From assembly GCA_028551475.1 (NCBI GenBank), contig CM052357.1:23602451-23666450 (forward strand): a stretch of 64,000 bases of DNA. Reading direction: 5' to 3'. Positions within the stretch are counted from its first letter, which is position 1, and each line of letters starts with the position of its first letter. A program made the position numbers and the translations under genes. The notes below the pieces were generated by a model. That model did not search any database and was not told the origin of the DNA. It worked only from the letters and a program-made list of their open reading frames with translations. This stretch comes from Casuarina equisetifolia (lineage: Eukaryota; Streptophyta; Magnoliopsida; Fagales; Casuarinaceae). Positions 48,901 through 60,113 of the stretch are shown piece after piece.

Positions 48901-50192
48901 TTTACAACCCAGTAAAGAGTAAGCCAAAGGCTTTTTGGTTACTTAAGTCATGGTTTGATTTGAAACATGCATCATAACAATGATATGCCAAGTCTAAAAA
49001 TGTGTTTATTTATGTTGGACTCAAATAATAATTACATAATTACACACTTTTTGCATTTCAAAGTGGTTTCATGATAATAGAATTTTTAATTTAATTGGAT
49101 GATATGTTTATTACTAGAAACAGTAAGACAACTATTGAGAAGGTGAAATCTCATCTTAATTTTGTATTTCACATGAAAGACTTGACCAAGTGTTTTTTTT
49201 TTTTTTTGGATTGAGATTGCATGCTTTAAGGCTAGGATATATTTGAGCTAGTACAAGTTTGCACTCAAGGTTTTTTTCTTAGGATGGACTTTTTAAAGTT
49301 AATTTATTTTGTCACTTAGCTAGCTAGCTTTGTGATGAGCTAGTATGGATTCTTATCATGAGGTATAGGGTTTAACACCCTATGTGCGTAAATTGGATCT
49401 GTGCATTATTATATTAAAAAAGCACAAAACTTTCTAGAGTCAAGTCATGCAAGATTCTCGTGGACTAACATATCAAGATTGTTTCTTTAGAATATAATGT
49501 AAATGCATATACTCAAATTCATTAGTAGAACTTACTCCCCATTTGAGGCTCCATAGATGGCTCATTTGCCTTACATGTACCAAAGTCATACATTAATTAT
49601 TTTGTCTAGGTATTTGGTTAATTTATATATGCTCCTATGCATTCTTACATGAGTTGCTTCTAAGATTGTTAAGTATTTGAAAGGTTTTCTGGGATTGGGC
49701 CTATTCATGTCATTTAAGAAATTTTTTTAACAATAAGTTGTTATGATTATAATCAGGTTTATGTGTCCTATGACTTGAAGATCCCTCACAACCTTTTGCA
49801 TTTTAAATGTAGTGATTCTTTAATTTCTAGAAATACCAAGAAACAAGTAACAATTTCTTATTCTTAAACTAAAGTTAACTCTAAAGTCATGACCCTTGTT
49901 GCTTATAAGATTGTTTGGTTGCACAATATTCTTGGGAAATTATGGTAGGCATTCTACGGACCATCCCATTGCTTTACAATAATGAGGCGGCCAATTATAT
50001 GGTTAACAATCCTATTTTTCATGAGTAAATTAAGTACATTGTGATCAACTACCACTTCATTAAGAAGAAATAGTAGTGAGGTTTAATTTAGACTCATGAC
50101 ATTTAAACTCATGAGTAGCCTCTAAACTTGATGACTAAAGCTTTCCCAAGCAAGTAACATATTTAATTTGTACAAATCACTAGTTTGAGGGG
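45985..50192 (+). mobile_element. Decayed copia element A internal region (gag-pol)
   Basis: Plus-strand Ty1/copia domains appear in order, all riddled with stops and shifts. Gag: CKCAKCCYDINAQL then HFLLGWLPIYV, about 46005-46130. Zinc-knuckle scrap PLCDHCKMRSYF, about 46420. Integrase: IFKLIFVDI at about 47295, LTIVDDFS at about 47365, then FGKPPSLLHL and VFGCLCY at 47745-47800. Reverse transcriptase: YMSLPLG at about 48885 and FDLKHAS at about 48960. RNase H: KIVWLHNILGKLW at about 49910 and NNPIFHE at about 50005. A TTGAGGGG polypurine-like tract follows at about 50185-50192. The order is the copia order (integrase before reverse transcriptase). It cannot encode an active protein; poly-T and ATT/TTTTA runs interrupt it. 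Confidence 0.85.
47943..47991 (+). repeat. ATT and TTTTA microsatellite
   Basis: About eight ATT units followed by about five ATTTT units, lying inside the integrase-to-reverse-transcriptase part of the decayed copia element. Confidence 0.85.
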
Positions 50193-50411
50193 TATATTAA
50201 TTTAGATAATATTTTCATTTTTTTTATTGGGCTTGAAGCATTGTTAGGCCCACATTCTTTCCCTTGCCTAATCGAATCGAGTTGTGTCAAACTCGTGTTT
50301 TTGGTTTTTAGTCTTCTTGTAAATCTTTTTTTTTTTTTTTTGAGATTTTAGCCTTCTCAAAATGGTCTATGGGTAAATCATGCGTAGATAATTCTAGTTT
50401 TCTTTATTCCC
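50193..50411 (+). mobile_element. Probable 3' LTR of copia element A
   Basis: It begins directly after the polypurine-like TTGAGGGG and matches the segment at 43003-43172. It contains a GGCCCA motif (50247-50252) and a poly-T run that the proximal copy lacks. Its end is not sharply defined, since the expected terminal CA and target duplication could not be fixed. It lies only about 180 bases before the RRP40 start codon. Confidence 0.6.
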
Positions 50412-50448
50412 TTTCTCAAAACACTAAAACGACAACGTAGGTGAAAAC

Positions 50449-50455
50449 TAGGGTT
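50449..50455 (+). promoter_or_regulatory. RRP40: telo-box (TAGGGTT) before RRP40
   Basis: TAGGGTT, the plant telo-box, lies 141 bases before the RRP40 start codon. Telo-boxes, often with GGCCCA site II elements, mark promoters of ribosome-biogenesis and translation genes, which suits an exosome subunit. A GGCCCA motif does occur about 200 bases upstream, inside the LTR. Confidence 0.5.
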
Positions 50456-50595
50456 GAACTCTCCTTAATTACCAAAATAGCCTCCAGCGGCACTACTGAG
50501 ATTCAAGGTAGAAACGGCATTGCCGACGTATCCTTCTCTTTCCCGCGACATTCTTCGTCCAACTCGCTGTAGCACCGCGCCGATTTTCCGACGTA

Positions 50596-53500
50596 ATGGA
50601 GACCAAACCTTCTGTTACTTCGCCAGCGGGCTTCATCGACCAGTTAGTCGTGAGTACAGTCCTTTGTGTCTAGTCTTTCTGCGTGTCCAGTTCGATCCAC
50701 TGCAGTGATGGCGACAAGACCGGATTGAGCTGATATTTCATTCCTGATTGGTTAATTTAGGTCCCTGGGGACGTGGTTTTGGATCTCTCAAGCATGACAA
50801 ACCAAACAATAAAGCTCGGCAGCGGTCTCCGTCAGGTTTCTGCGCCTAGGGTTTCTTTTTCTTTTTACTCTCTAATTAGCAATTATCTCCTATAATTTTT
50901 GAAATTCTTGGTATTGTTTAAATGGCTGGTTTTGACAGGAATCTGATTCTATTGTCGTCGTGAAGGCCGGGATTCTCCGGTTTACGAGGCCAAACAAATA
51001 TTGGGTTGAGAGCTCCCAGAAAAGGGTGAGTGTGATTATGGATGATGAATGAATCACGGCAAGCCCTGTTATTGTTAGCGTTGTTCTAGTTCTGGGTATC
51101 ACTAATGTTGAGTGCACTGCAGAAGGCAGAGAAAATTAACCTGTTGTGAATGTCATTCCCGCTTTTCTTCTGATACTGATGTGAATTGCAATTTAAATCA
51201 GGATGAACACATGTTAAGTTACATTGTTCTCTTGAATATTTCTTGTAGTTTTTTCTGTTACCAAGCCTCTTCTTTTTTCGGTGGGTGGGCGTGTGGGGTG
51301 GAGGTTATTACGTTGTAGAGATTTTGTATCGGGTGACATGCTGGTTATTGTTCTGACATCATAGTGAATGTTGATCGATCTTTCTATTGAAAATAAATAT
51401 TTTATTTCTGTAGAGCTGTGTATTTCAGTGGTAGTATGTTTGGTTTTGTCACATGATTTCAACAGTTTTCAGTTGTTCTTATGCTTTTCTCTTCTTTTAA
51501 TGTCTCAGTTTGTTCCTTTTTACAGTATGAGCCTCATGCGGGCGATTCTGTTCTTGGAATTGTGGTAGACTCTAAAGCAGATGTAAGAAATTTTACTTTT
51601 ATCAGAGAATTTAGTTCGTTGTTATTGCTTCTGTAATGCTTGTCCGTATTGCATCCAATTTCTGCTTTGTATCTTTTTTAAATCAGACCTGTTGTACATT
51701 TAAGCCTTATGAATTTGTTCCTCAATGGTTACCAATAAATATGCTGTACATTTAGGCTCAATTTATCTTCGAGTTTCTTGAACTTCATAGGTCTAGTTCT
51801 TTTCTGTAGGAGCTGAAATTGGAGTTCTAAGGGTTAGGAAAAGACTTCTTTTTAATGCCCGTGCGTCTGTGTTTGTTTATATGCATGCGTGTAATTCCTT
51901 TGTGGATAAATTGTAGTTTTCTGCCCAAAACTATGAGGTTAATTGCAAAAAGTTCCGATGATGGGGGACAATAGAGGACAGAAATTAGAGGTTGGGGGTA
52001 ATAATTTGTAGGTCTGAGAGACGGGCATGGGAGGTGGAAGATTAATGCAATCTTCAACTTAGTTAGAAGAATGTTACTGCTTGGGAGGTGATGCTACCTG
52101 TAACTATGCACTTCCGTAGTATCATCTTTTTGGAAATATTTTTTAATGACGCTCTTGGTTGTCTTCCTCCCAGCTTGAAATACTCTCTCATGTAAATTAC
52201 TGGTTTTTTGTATTCAATGTCTTTGAATCACATAATGTCAAGAATGTTTCTGTGCTTTAGTGAAATTTAAGCTACCTTTCTATGATCTTTTTTCTGTCAC
52301 TCGCAGAATTTCCTTGTGGACATAAAAGGACCGGCAGTGGCATTTTTGCCTGTGCTAGCATTTGAAGGAGGAACGAGGAGAAATATACCAAAGTTTGAGG
52401 TGTGTAGAAGCTGAGTGTCATGTTTTATGTGTCAATTGTGAACAAAGTTTCTTCTTTAAGTTGTTATCATTAGGATAGAAGGATGTAAACTCAGAGATGC
52501 TTTCTCTCGTAAAACTTGTTCCAATGAAGCTTACTTGCGTAGCTGGTCATGATTTTGCAGTTGGTACCAGTATTGCTACCCACGTCATATGGATGATGTT
52601 AAGGATCTTCTTGAACAGTTTAAAGCAAAAATACCAAGTCCCTCAGCAAATTGTTGAGAAATGGTTGTAGATTCATCTTCTAAATACTGGAAATGGGGTT
52701 CAACTTATTTGGTCTTTTTGGTTTCAGAGAATACTTTTTCACTCAGATAGGATAACTAGGCTGTATACTAGAAGTTGCTAATTATGCATCTGTTGCTTGC
52801 TTGGTGCATTCCTGTTCACAACAATTTGTTTCCTTCGAGAAATAAGACTCTCATTAATACAGCCATTAAAGCCTTTAGATAACTTGGAGCTGATAAATGC
52901 CTATATGAGTTGATAGTATGAACCTTCTGTTTTTCTTTTTTGAATGCACTGCGCGCCAGCCACACATCGTTGTCGGCTTTATGTTAGGAATAATGATATA
53001 GTCTTTCAAAAATTTGAACCTTTAAGGAAGTTGAAGTTTTAGTGTAATCATTGGCAGTTTTTATTCTTGAAAACTGGCTATTTATTCTAATATTTTCTTA
53101 CTCAGAACCTGAGACTGGTTAAAATAATTATTTATTCGACTTTAATTATCTTTCTGCAATATTTCCTCTCTGTTAATGCATCATTCTGCAGGTGGGAACT
53201 TTGATCTATGTTCGGGTTGTGAAGGCAAATCCTGGCATGAATCCAGAGCTTTCATGCACTGATGGTTTGTTTTTATCCATTTTTTTATTTTTGTTTGTGT
53301 GCCCCTTAAATAAGTCATATTTTCTAGTTTTTTTTTTTTTTTGGCTCTGTCTTGACTTTTTCATTATCTTGTTTTGCATCATACAGCCAGTGGAAAAGCA
53401 GCAGAATTTGGCCAGCTTAAAGATGGCTACATGTTTGAATCCTCAACTGGTCTATCAAGAATGTGAGAATTATGCTTCCCGTTCGATTCATACTTGATGT

Positions 53501-54098
53501 ATGATAAAATTTTTTAGTACAAAATGGTCCCGCACCTGAGGACATGTCTTTTTGTTGCACTTCTTTTTACTCCCTCTCTCTCTCCTGCTTTTCCTTTATT
53601 TTGATAGGCAACCGTAATCAGCATCATTACGAGGCTTTTTAGATTTTTTTTCCTGCAATGATGACGTAACTTGTATTGTTTTTAGGCTCCTGAGCTCGCC
53701 AACATGTCCAGTTCTCGACACTCTAGGGAATAAGCTTTCCTTTGAGATAGCAGTTGGGTTAAATGGCCGAGTTTGGGTATAGTTCTTGAGGCTCATCATT
53801 GTATCTGAAGACACTTCTTTGAAATATCTTATCTCATCTTATTGCATTGTAGGTCAATGCGGCCTCTCCATCCACAGTTATTGTTGTTTCCAACGCGATA
53901 CTGAACTCGGAAACTTTGAGTGGGGTGCAGCAGAGGATTATGGTGGAGAAATTGCTTCAGAATTTAAAGCTATCAAGTCCGTCCTATATACATTATGATT
54001 CCAACCTTCATATTTATTGGCTGCTCGAACTTAGGTCATTTTTTCATCACTCTTGTTTGTGTGAGACTAAATTCTTTACTGTTTCATTTGCAGCGTGA
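50596..54098 (+). CDS. RRP40: Exosome complex cap subunit RRP40
   Basis: Ten exons if the last intron is removed: 50596-50649, 50761-50835, 50939-51025, 51526-51582, 52307-52399, 53192-53264, 53387-53462, 53686-53776, 53853-53976, 54094-54098. They encode 244 residues. RRP40 (EXOSC3) is one of the three S1/KH cap proteins of the RNA exosome, which trims and degrades nuclear and cytosolic RNA. Visible marks are VVPGDVVLDL at the N-terminus, the S1-type strand set (YEPHAGDSVLGIVVD, FLVDIKGP), AFEGGTRRNIPKFEVG, and the KH-type part ending GLNGRVWVNA. Exons are small and match the family colinearly; nothing is missing. The last 3-4 residues depend on whether the final 117-base intron is spliced. 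The gene is head-to-head with the PPR gene across the copia block. Confidence 0.92.
53977..54093 (+). other. RRP40: Optional in-frame last intron of RRP40
   Basis: A GTCCGT donor and a TTTCATTTGCAG acceptor bound 117 bases, exactly 39 codons with no stop. Splicing gives an ending KLST; retention adds 39 residues, and both use the same TGA at 54096-54098. The spliced form matches the remembered plant length of about 240 residues, so splicing is favoured, but the donor is weak. Confidence 0.5.
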
Positions 54099-57000
54099 CA
54101 AAAGGGAATACATGCTTCCCAGCTGTCTGTCATATTTACTTACTGTGTCCATGATGGAAGGAGCATGGTCCTTTGGGGTTGCAAAAACAACAAATTCTAC
54201 ACAGGACGAACCTCAAGGACGGGCCTTCTGTTCATTCGCAGAACCCAGGTGACAACTGTGTCAATACCAGAGTGGTTGTAATTTATTATTATTTTCTTTT
54301 GCTGTTTCTAGAATTCAGAAGCTTGATATGTTTTGCTTATTTTGTGTTATATCGAGAGTTGTGGATAGAGCTATCCTGTGAATAATAACTTTAGGTGGAT
54401 TAAACTTTTTAAGGGCAGGCTCCGTCAAAAATAGGCTTTATTTTTCGAACATCTGTGGTTAGCAGTTATGAAGACACATCGGAACCATATTCGTTTGTTG
54501 TCATCACCACCGTCATCATCATCATCATCATCGTCTTTTTCGTCTATTGTCATGTACCTTCCTTGCCTGGGCAACTCATCAGAACTACGATGTACGGCTG
54601 CTTTCTGCGGTCTACTGGTGATTGAAGGAACCGTAATTACTCCGGTGGTCCTCGCTGGTAAGTCGTACAAGGCCTCGTACAGACAATACTACTTTTTGTC
54701 CTAGTCAACATTATTTAACGGGTTGAAATGCATTGCATTGGAAGTGATTGAGCAGGGCACGGCAAGGTCGTACTGATGAATAGACCAATTGGCCTCCTAA
54801 TTTACCTGAGTTTAGTTCCTATCTTATCTGGTTTTTGTCGGAAAAGATCGGACTCTTAAACACGTAATTAGTAGAAAAAGACACCGAAATATACAAGAAA
54901 GATATCAAATATTAGCAACTTAAAACCTAGTATTTTAGCGAATATTATGAAGAACTGGGGTGGGGGAAAGGTACACCAATCATGGCATTTCTGCTCAGAG
55001 TACGCGAGAAACAACTGTTTATCAGAATAAATGTCTGCTAAGACTTTTCTTGCGACAGCTAATGATGTTGGAAGATCCCAATGGTGTGAAATAAATATGC
55101 CAAAGGTGATCAGGAAACACAAGAAAGAAGAAAAACGTAGCCGGGTATGGTGCTGCCATGCTTCTTCTGAGTTACCCCCTGCAGTGGAGAAGAGCATGAT
55201 AGTCCAGGCAAATGGCACCGTGTCAGTAAGGGCCGTGAGCTTCTGACATCCTCTTTCCCTTTGCTTGTTCGGAAAAACCGAGTGCTCCTGTACAATGAAT
55301 TTCACTTTTCACGTTTTACCCTCTCTCAATTGTGAAGGTTTTACTCAGGAAATTTTAATTTAAAATATTGATAATATAAAATTATTTTTATTTTTATTTT
55401 TTATATATAGATCCTTTCACTTTGAGTGAGAAAATCAAGAGATTCTGTACAATTGTAATGGTATAATCCAAGAACATAATTATGAACAAATTAATAATAA
55501 AATATCACATTTGAAACTAAACTTTGATATTTCACACTTGAGTAATGAAATAATACAAGAAGATTACTGTAATTCAGTTAGTAATAAAATATTATATTTT
55601 AACTTGAATTTAGATATTCTATTTATATATTTTAAATTCACATACCTTCTTGTGTCAAATTTTGAACAAAGTGGTTTCAAATAATATCTATTTTCAATTG
55701 AGTTAAGGTTTGAAGACAAATATATACGAGTACTGTACTTAAATTTTGACATCAAGAATGAATTAATTTCTTCTACATATAAAGATGGTACCTAGTTAAA
55801 GTGTACAAAAAATAAAAAATGACCTTGTCCTGATTGTCGGGAGAGCTCGCTATGGGTGGTGACATGAAATAACAGGATAGACCAGCAGGCTCTGCGTCTG
55901 TGCATTCAGCAGGAGGTTACTGAGTCACATGCATGAATTAATTTCATGCACAGCCTACGAACAGTTAAGCCTCTGCTTGAGCCCCCTGCACGCCTAATAA
56001 ATGTTTCTGCTTGCTCCTGTGTCGTGAAATCCATTACTATTTCAAGAGCAGACCTAGGCTTTGTGCGAATGCCGGGTGAGATGCCCTGATGCCGGTCGGT
56101 ATCATCTCGCTGGTTTCCTCTTCGTACTGCCATGTATCTAGTCACTGACCCTACCTAATTACTATTTTGTTGTGGATTTAGACAAGAATATGATTTGGGT
56201 AGAATGATAAAAGATGCTCTTTCAATAAGAAAGTGGGACTCTGGTGAAAACACTCAGGATAAAGTAATTATATTTTAAAGATAAAAGAGAATCATATCTT
56301 TTTATAAGAAAAAGACCTAAAATCCTATATTAACTCGACTTATCTTAAAAAATCTTATCTTATCAAAGAAAATTTTCAGAATTCTAAGTGAGTCCTATTA
56401 GCCCAAATTTATAACATGCCGACTCAGGCTTGAATTCTTTGACTTCTCAAAGGCCTGTTTTGGACTTTGCCCCGCTCTTCTTCCGTTTCATTTCTCCAAA
56501 ACATTCTCACAAAAGTAGAAGTATTCAGTAACTTAATCCATGATGAGATATGATAGAAAGAATATAATTCCAGAAACCAATGTAACCTGAACTTAGGTCA
56601 TGATATATGATAGAAAGAATATCATTTTCTTTCTCAGGAAAGTTACAGAATTGATGGAGTCAACCAGTTTTTGGCAAGTGATAAATGCTTAGGTACGGGC
56701 TGCGAGGTCAGGAGGTTGTCCAGGTACTGTATTGCATGTGAAAGCCTGTCCCTTTCTCTAAGCAGTGAAAGACGATGTCACAAGGCATCAAGCTCTATCT
56801 TCGGAAGCTCAAATCCAACTCAAAGGACAAGACAACTGCGTAAGGCTCCATCACAGATGAAATACGAGATGAACATGGAAGAAAGGTAACAAAACAAAAG
56901 GAGATAAACGTCAAAGAACTCCCCTTCGTCTCGAAACCTGCAAACTGATTACATCTTGCTATTCAACACCCTTGTCAATATATGTGGGGCGGGTAGGACA

Positions 57001-60000
57001 CAACCAAATTTGGGCCTGTGTGTATACCCAACAATGTGGAAACATACCATTGGCGTTCCTGTCGAACTTGAGATACGTAGAAGCTGCACATCGATGTCTG
57101 TAGCAGCGATAGACATCATTTTCCGAAGAGGGTTTGGCTAAAAAGTAACAAAGATTGCCCAAATCCCCAAGAACATGTGATGACAGGTTCATTTTTGACA
57201 GATACTTCTCTTCTGTTGATTAAGGCAGTTCACCTCGATGGCATAGACCCAATTTGTTGTCATCTTTCAGCTTTATATTATTATAGTTTATTATACAATT
57301 TTTGCATAAGAATAAGTTATTTTTTAATAAGTTGATTTTAAAAAAGAAATAATTTTTTTAACATGATATTATAATTTATAATTCAAGTAAATAAAAATTT
57401 TCTATTTTAACTAATGTTTCACATAAAAGACTTCTCACACTGAGAATGTTAGATATCTTCTACTATTACCACTTCTTATCAAATTCTGTACATACAAATA
57501 AATTACTTCATCTTTAAAAATCGATTTGTTTTTTTTTTTTTCTTTCTACATTCAATTCTCGCATCCTTTCCTTTTTTTTAGGAGTACAAAGATAACAGTA
57601 GAATTATTTGATTGTACACTCAAAACTGAGCTTGAAAACGAAAGGCAAAGATTCTGCCTTTAAGCAAAGAACAAGGACAATTGTTCTCAGAAGTAGTTGT
57701 CTTGAACAAAGACGGTACCATTACGCAGTGGCCTACAACGCAGCTCGTCCCTCACCCATCGAGTTTTTTCGTCGCTTTCTTCTTCCACTGATAGATGGCC
57801 CGAGCTAGACTCACCAATTGCTTTCGACTTTCAAGGAAAAGATGTACTGGGCGTATCCTGAGGGATTTGGAGCCCGATAATAGACGAAACAAGAACAATA
57901 AGTGGAGAGATTCTCCTTGTTTACACTACAATCTAGTGCCCAAAACTCCGGCTTTTTCATTCTTGCACCCTTCGGTTAAAACCATCACGTCGAGTGCATC
58001 CGATAGCATGAGCCCCAATAGTACGTACATACTCACAGAGGAGAAAGGTACTATGTACGAGTTCTTCTCTGCTTTAGCTTTGCAAGAATCTAGGGCCCCC
58101 TAATTAATGCCTTACCCTGACATTTGTGCCCAACATTTGACGTTCTAAAAATCCAATCATGCAAAAACCACAGGGAAAAAACCTTTTTCATGTATTGCGT
58201 TGTGCCATTAATGGTACAACTTTTTTTGAGAAATAGAATACCTAAATATGTCAAAAAGATATTATGTTAGAATAATAATAATAATATAAGCTAATTATTT
58301 ATTAGTATATTCTTTTGTATTGAATTCATCTTGGATGTCCCTAATTCCCTTAAACTGGACATGGAGGAAATGTGCTGCGGCTTCCCAAGAGGGGTGTGGG
58401 TTATCAATGCTGTTTGTCAGAAATTGGTGACCTGAAAGGCCCAGCGTACGTCTAATAATGAGTCGCAAGATTGTCTGTCATAAAATGCTTGGAAGCTGGA
58501 GATGATGTTATAATTTCCTAGCAGATTTAAGCTCGAGTCTCCGATCATTGTCATTGTTTGTCTGTACATGGACGGGCATAAAGGTATGGAGGCAGCGGTG
58601 ACCACCATAGGGCTCGATCCCACATCTGTCAGTGCATCAAAAAAATGGTATCTGCTTTATCCATGCAACAAGGCAGCTTTACCATTCATTCAAGAATGGC
58701 TATGGCTTCCATCTTAAATGTCAGCTTTTTATTTTTTTTCCCTTGCTTGCAAAATGAGATCGTTGAGAGTGGCGACTCTAGCCCCCAAGTTTTCAATTTT
58801 TTTTCTACTAATAAAGTTTTAAAAAAATTTAATATAATGTTAAAATTTAAATTTAACATCATAAGTTGAGTTTTGGTAATTTTGATTAATTATTCATAGG
58901 CTAAAGTCTCGTAATTTTTCTATACTCAAATAAAAGATATGTTAAAAATAAATAGAAGGGTTAAATCAAAACTAGACTTAAATTAATGCTTTACCAACCA
59001 CTTCTACTCGCGTAGATTTGGGTTTTGGAAAGTTCTCCAAGTGAGATCTTTTCTAGTATGCATTTAATAAATCACTTTAGGCCACAAGTCCAACACATGG
59101 TTGCGGTTCATAGGTATCATGTCAATCACTTCTTCTTACCCTTTTTTTTTTTTTGCAATAATAGGGTTTTCCAACACATCAATACTCTGACAATAGTCTT
59201 TGACAAAACAGAAGAGGGGCCCTCCTGATATACTCGTGAATTATTGTCTATGTACTTGGCAACAATATATAAAAATCATAAATGTAGAAATGAAACATAC
59301 CCATCGAAAGGTGCACCTCCGGTACTAAAATTTGTCCAGTGAGTTTTATCAGTGTCCTTTGAGTGTACTTGCTCCAAGAACATTTATTAATTTATCATAA
59401 ATATTTGTCTGTAATTATCTTGAAAAGAACATATATCATTAAGAAAGTTGTATATGTTTGTATTAAAGAATTTTTTATCATTTAAAAATTAATTTAAGAG
59501 TAAAGAATCTTTCTTTTCTACAAAGAAATTTTTTAGATAAATTTAAATAATATAAAATTTATATCATATCAGTTTCAATATGTCTCCACACTTTGAATGT
59601 GAAAAAACACTTACACAATGATGTTTGATAATGAATAAAAAAGTGTTGAATTTGAATATACATTTGAATATCATATTAAAAGTTTATTATATTAAAAAAA
59701 TAAACTCTTCCAATTGTGGATTTGTTTTTTCTATTTATTATTTTTGAATTTTTAAATTTTTAGGGTTCTAGATAAATAAGATACCTATCCTCTTTTAAGT
59801 GCCGCGTCATTTTCAACAATACACGTTTGAGATGAAGTTGTACTATGCTCTTTATATGAGTTAGTAGTTATTGCATATTACACAAGAATGGAGATATTAT
59901 TGGCAAGTGGTAGTACCGATCAACCACTCGAGATAAAGTGAGACGACCATGCTTAACGCTTCCCACACTCCTCTTTCAAAGCTCGGAGTGCTTCTATAAG

Positions 60001-60113
60001 TGTACGCAATAGGAGGCGGTGAACATCCAAGACACCTAAGTCCAACTGTAGAACTTCAAGGCCACCCATCTCTCCTTCTCTCTTTCTTCGAGACCTGCTT
60101 TGTTGCAAGAAGA
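54099..60113. other. Long spacer between RRP40 and MYB
   Basis: The first few hundred bases are the RRP40 3' end. A TCA microsatellite lies at 54501-54534. The rest is a mix of AT-rich spacer (55340-55800, 57250-57600, 58780-59800) and more balanced islands (54950-55260, 55850-56150, 56650-57200, 57600-58110) with short open frames, none of which shows a family motif. The last 230 bases should be the MYB promoter and leader. No transposon ends recognised. Confidence 0.5.
54501..54534 (+). repeat. TCA trinucleotide microsatellite
   Basis: A mostly perfect TCA run with single-base interruptions. The poly-Ser (plus strand) and poly-Asp (minus strand) reading frames here come from the repeat and are not genes. 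Confidence 0.8.

Noticed and set aside
54425..54670. Minus-strand frame with a poly-Asp run
   Set aside because: The run is the TCA microsatellite read backwards; no other protein-like feature.
54868..55305. Overlapping open frames on both strands (145 codons minus, 71 codons plus from 55031)
   Set aside because: Neither contains a recognisable domain, and no adjoining exon or promoter could be identified. The plus-strand frame could be a small orphan gene, but nothing supports it.
57795..58103. Plus-strand open frame of 102 codons
   Set aside because: Basic, low-information sequence with no domain and no splice-linked neighbour; treated as spacer.
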